DNA from: Kribbia dieselivorans NBRC 106261
GTDB lineage: Bacteria > Actinomycetota > Actinomycetes > Actinomycetales > Dermatophilaceae
Assembly (NCBI RefSeq): GCF_001552435.1
Contig: NZ_BCRE01000044.1
Span: 1-64,000, forward strand
DNA length: 64,000 bases
Direction: 5' to 3'
Part shown: positions 62,673 through 64,000 of the stretch, in pieces
How positions within the stretch are numbered: the stretch's first letter is position 1
Layout of the letters: each line of letters opens with the position of its first letter
Program-made: the position numbers and the translations under genes
Notes under the pieces: model-generated
What the model was told of the DNA's origin: nothing
Seen by the model: the letters and a program-made list of their open reading frames with translations, nothing else
Databases searched by the model: none

Positions 62673-64000
62673 ATGAAGACCTGGATGGGCGCAGACACGC
62701 CGATGAGCGCGGTGATCACCGTGACCGCCGCGGTGGCGGTGGCGCTCCTCGCCGTGCTCGGAGTCGGCTCGTGGTATGCCGACGACCTCGACTTCCTCAT
62801 TCACGGCACGGAGGGTTTCTCGGCCCGGGCCCTGCTCACCCCGGTCAACGACCACGTCGCGCCTGGCCTGCGTTTCGCGTACGCCGTCCTGGCGATGGGC
62901 GGGCTGCCGTCCTATGGCGTGACGATCGTCGGTCGGCTGATCATGTGGGCGATGGCGGTGGTGCTCATGGCCGGGCTGGCACGTCGGATCGTCGATCGGC
63001 CGTGGGCCGGACCGGTCGCCGCGGTCCTCTACGGCTTCTCCGTCCTCGCCCTGCCCTCGACGGCCTCCCTCTCCAGCGCCGTCAACAATCTGCCCTCCCA
63101 TGTGCTCATCCTCGTCGCGCTGCACGCCACGTTGGACTGGTTCGCCGGCCGGAGGTGGTGGCGCCTCATCGTCGTGGCCGTGGCCCTGGTCGTGGCGATG
63201 GCGTTCTGGGAGCTGTCGGCACTCATGGTGCTCACCGCCGCCGGCCTGGTGATGTACCGGTACGGACCGGCGGCACTGTTCCGCACCCGTCGCGGCTGGG
63301 TGTACATCGGTGTCGTGGCGGTGGCCGGTCTGAGTTTCACCGCGCTGTACCTCAGCGCCACGGCAACGACGGGGGGTGATTGGCCCGGCCTGTCGGACCT
63401 GGCGGGCGTGGTCGCCCACACCTTCGCCCGCATCGTGCTCCCCGCGTTCGTCGGCGGGCCATGGCGGTGGATCGCGCCGCCCCCGCAGTGGCTGGGCCTG
63501 GCCAACCCGCCGTGGTGGGTGACCCTGCTCGGTGGCGCGTTTGCGGCGGTGCTGTGCCTGGCCGCGCTGCGCCGCCGCCCCTCGGTGGCCTGGCTGTGGG
63601 CAGCCCTGCTGCTGCACACCGTCATGGCGTCGGTCGTCCTCGCGTTCGGCCGTTTTGCCGGCTTCGGTGACCTGATGACGCGTCATCACCACTATTGGTC
63701 GGCGCTGGCCGTGCCGTTCACGCTCGTCGTGGTCGCGTCGGTGGCCGCGGCCTGGCCGGCGGACCACCCTCGCTGGGCCCGCCGGCTCGTGGCCGGGGCG
63801 GCGGTCGTCTGGACGATCGGCACGGTGGTCTCGTGGGCGACCTTTGCCGTGCCGTGGTCGCACAACCCCAGCGGAACCTACCTCGCCACCCTGCGTTTGG
63901 AGACCGCTGCTCCGGGCGTCAACCTCTGGGACACCCGTCCGCCCCTGGACGTCATGCCCTATATCAGCGACCATCGTTCGGTGGTCTCCCTGGCACGGTT
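62673..64000 (+). CDS. Polytopic membrane protein, possibly a GT-C glycosyltransferase (truncated by window edge)
   Basis: An open frame from ATG 62673 runs past the right edge (at least 442 codons). It has about ten hydrophobic segments, and soon after the first helix an acidic loop WYADDLDFLIHG, then NDHVAPGLRF. An acidic pair in the first external loop is typical of GT-C sugar transferases using lipid-linked donors, but the C-terminal domain is not visible. AAGGA is ten bases upstream. Divergent from the DUF3068 gene, with which it shares an 82-bp promoter region. Confidence 0.8.
   Translation, partial: MKTWMGADTPMSAVITVTAAVAVALLAVLGVGSWYADDLDFLIHGTEGFSARALLTPVNDHVAPGLRFAYAVLAMGGLPSYGVTIVGRLIMWAMAVVLMAGLARRIVDRPWAGPVAAVLYGFSVLALPSTASLSSAVNNLPSHVLILVALHATLDWFAGRRWWRLIVVAVALVVAMAFWELSALMVLTAAGLVMYRYGPAALFRTRRGWVYIGVVAVAGLSFTALYLSATATTGGDWPGLSDLAGVVAHTFARIVLPAFVGGPWRWIAPPPQWLGLANPPWWVTLLGGAFAAVLCLAALRRRPSVAWLWAALLLHTVMASVVLAFGRFAGFGDLMTRHHHYWSALAVPFTLVVVASVAAAWPADHPRWARRLVAGAAVVWTIGTVVSWATFAVPWSHNPSGTYLATLRLETAAPGVNLWDTRPPLDVMPYISDHRSVVSLAR

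Overview
The window is a gene-dense, GC-rich stretch of actinobacterial chromosome. Codon third positions are strongly G/C, GTG starts are common, and gene content and order match a conserved actinobacterial core. Much of the order resembles the Mycobacterium tuberculosis blocks around Rv1212c-Rv1213, Rv1420-Rv1484 and Rv1630-Rv1638 (recalled from general knowledge, not searched). The genus cannot be fixed from sequence alone; the gene set suggests a member of the Micrococcales. There is no phage, insertion sequence, CRISPR array, tRNA or rRNA, and no gene-free gap longer than about 230 bp.

Layout. 1-6.5 kb: edge of an unknown gene, divergent glgM/glgC (glycogen/maltosyl phosphate synthesis), serB, the fabG-fabI fatty acid pair, a DUF3099 membrane protein and SURF1. 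6.5-13.7 kb: an ABC exporter, four translationally coupled genes forming two ABC-2 ATPase/permease pairs, and an ABC-F ATPase. 13.9-18.4 kb: a secreted or anchored zinc peptidase and two tandem exported BNR-type beta-propeller proteins, the most accessory part. 18.6-25.3 kb: the complete sufR-B-D-ferredoxin-C-S-U-T iron-sulfur operon. 25.4-28.8 kb: an ABC transporter plus ctaA and ctaB (heme O/A). 28.9-35.7 kb: tkt-tal-zwf-opcA-pgl (pentose phosphate pathway). 35.6-39.4 kb: rbpA, secG, tpiA, pgk, gap. 39.6-44.6 kb: uvrC-rapZ-yvcK-whiA. 44.6-46.7 kb: pgi coupled to a Rieske lipoprotein. 46.8-49.7 kb: an SRPBCC-epimerase fusion, an HhH-GPD protein, and an ArsR/SRPBCC pair. 49.8-60.6 kb: uvrA, an MBL hydrolase, an EamA exporter, terC with a manganese-type riboswitch, uvrB, coaE, a PPOX-fold protein and rpsA. 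60.7-64 kb: a methyltransferase, a DUF3068 protein and a truncated polytopic membrane protein.

Together the genes give central carbon metabolism (glycogen, glycolysis, pentose phosphate), Fe-S and heme cofactor supply for respiration, all three nucleotide excision repair proteins and core envelope functions. The best regulatory observations are: a PafBC/RecA-NDp-type promoter with identical TTGTCGGCG-N8-TANNNT architecture at both uvrA and uvrB, with a weaker version at tkt; a yybP-ykoY (Mn2+) riboswitch in front of terC; an RNA hairpin that buries the ribosome binding site of the HhH-GPD repair gene; a palindrome over the fabG promoter; and many apparently leaderless starts. The UvrA protein carries a histone H1-like Lys/Ala/Thr tail encoded by 30-bp tandem repeats.
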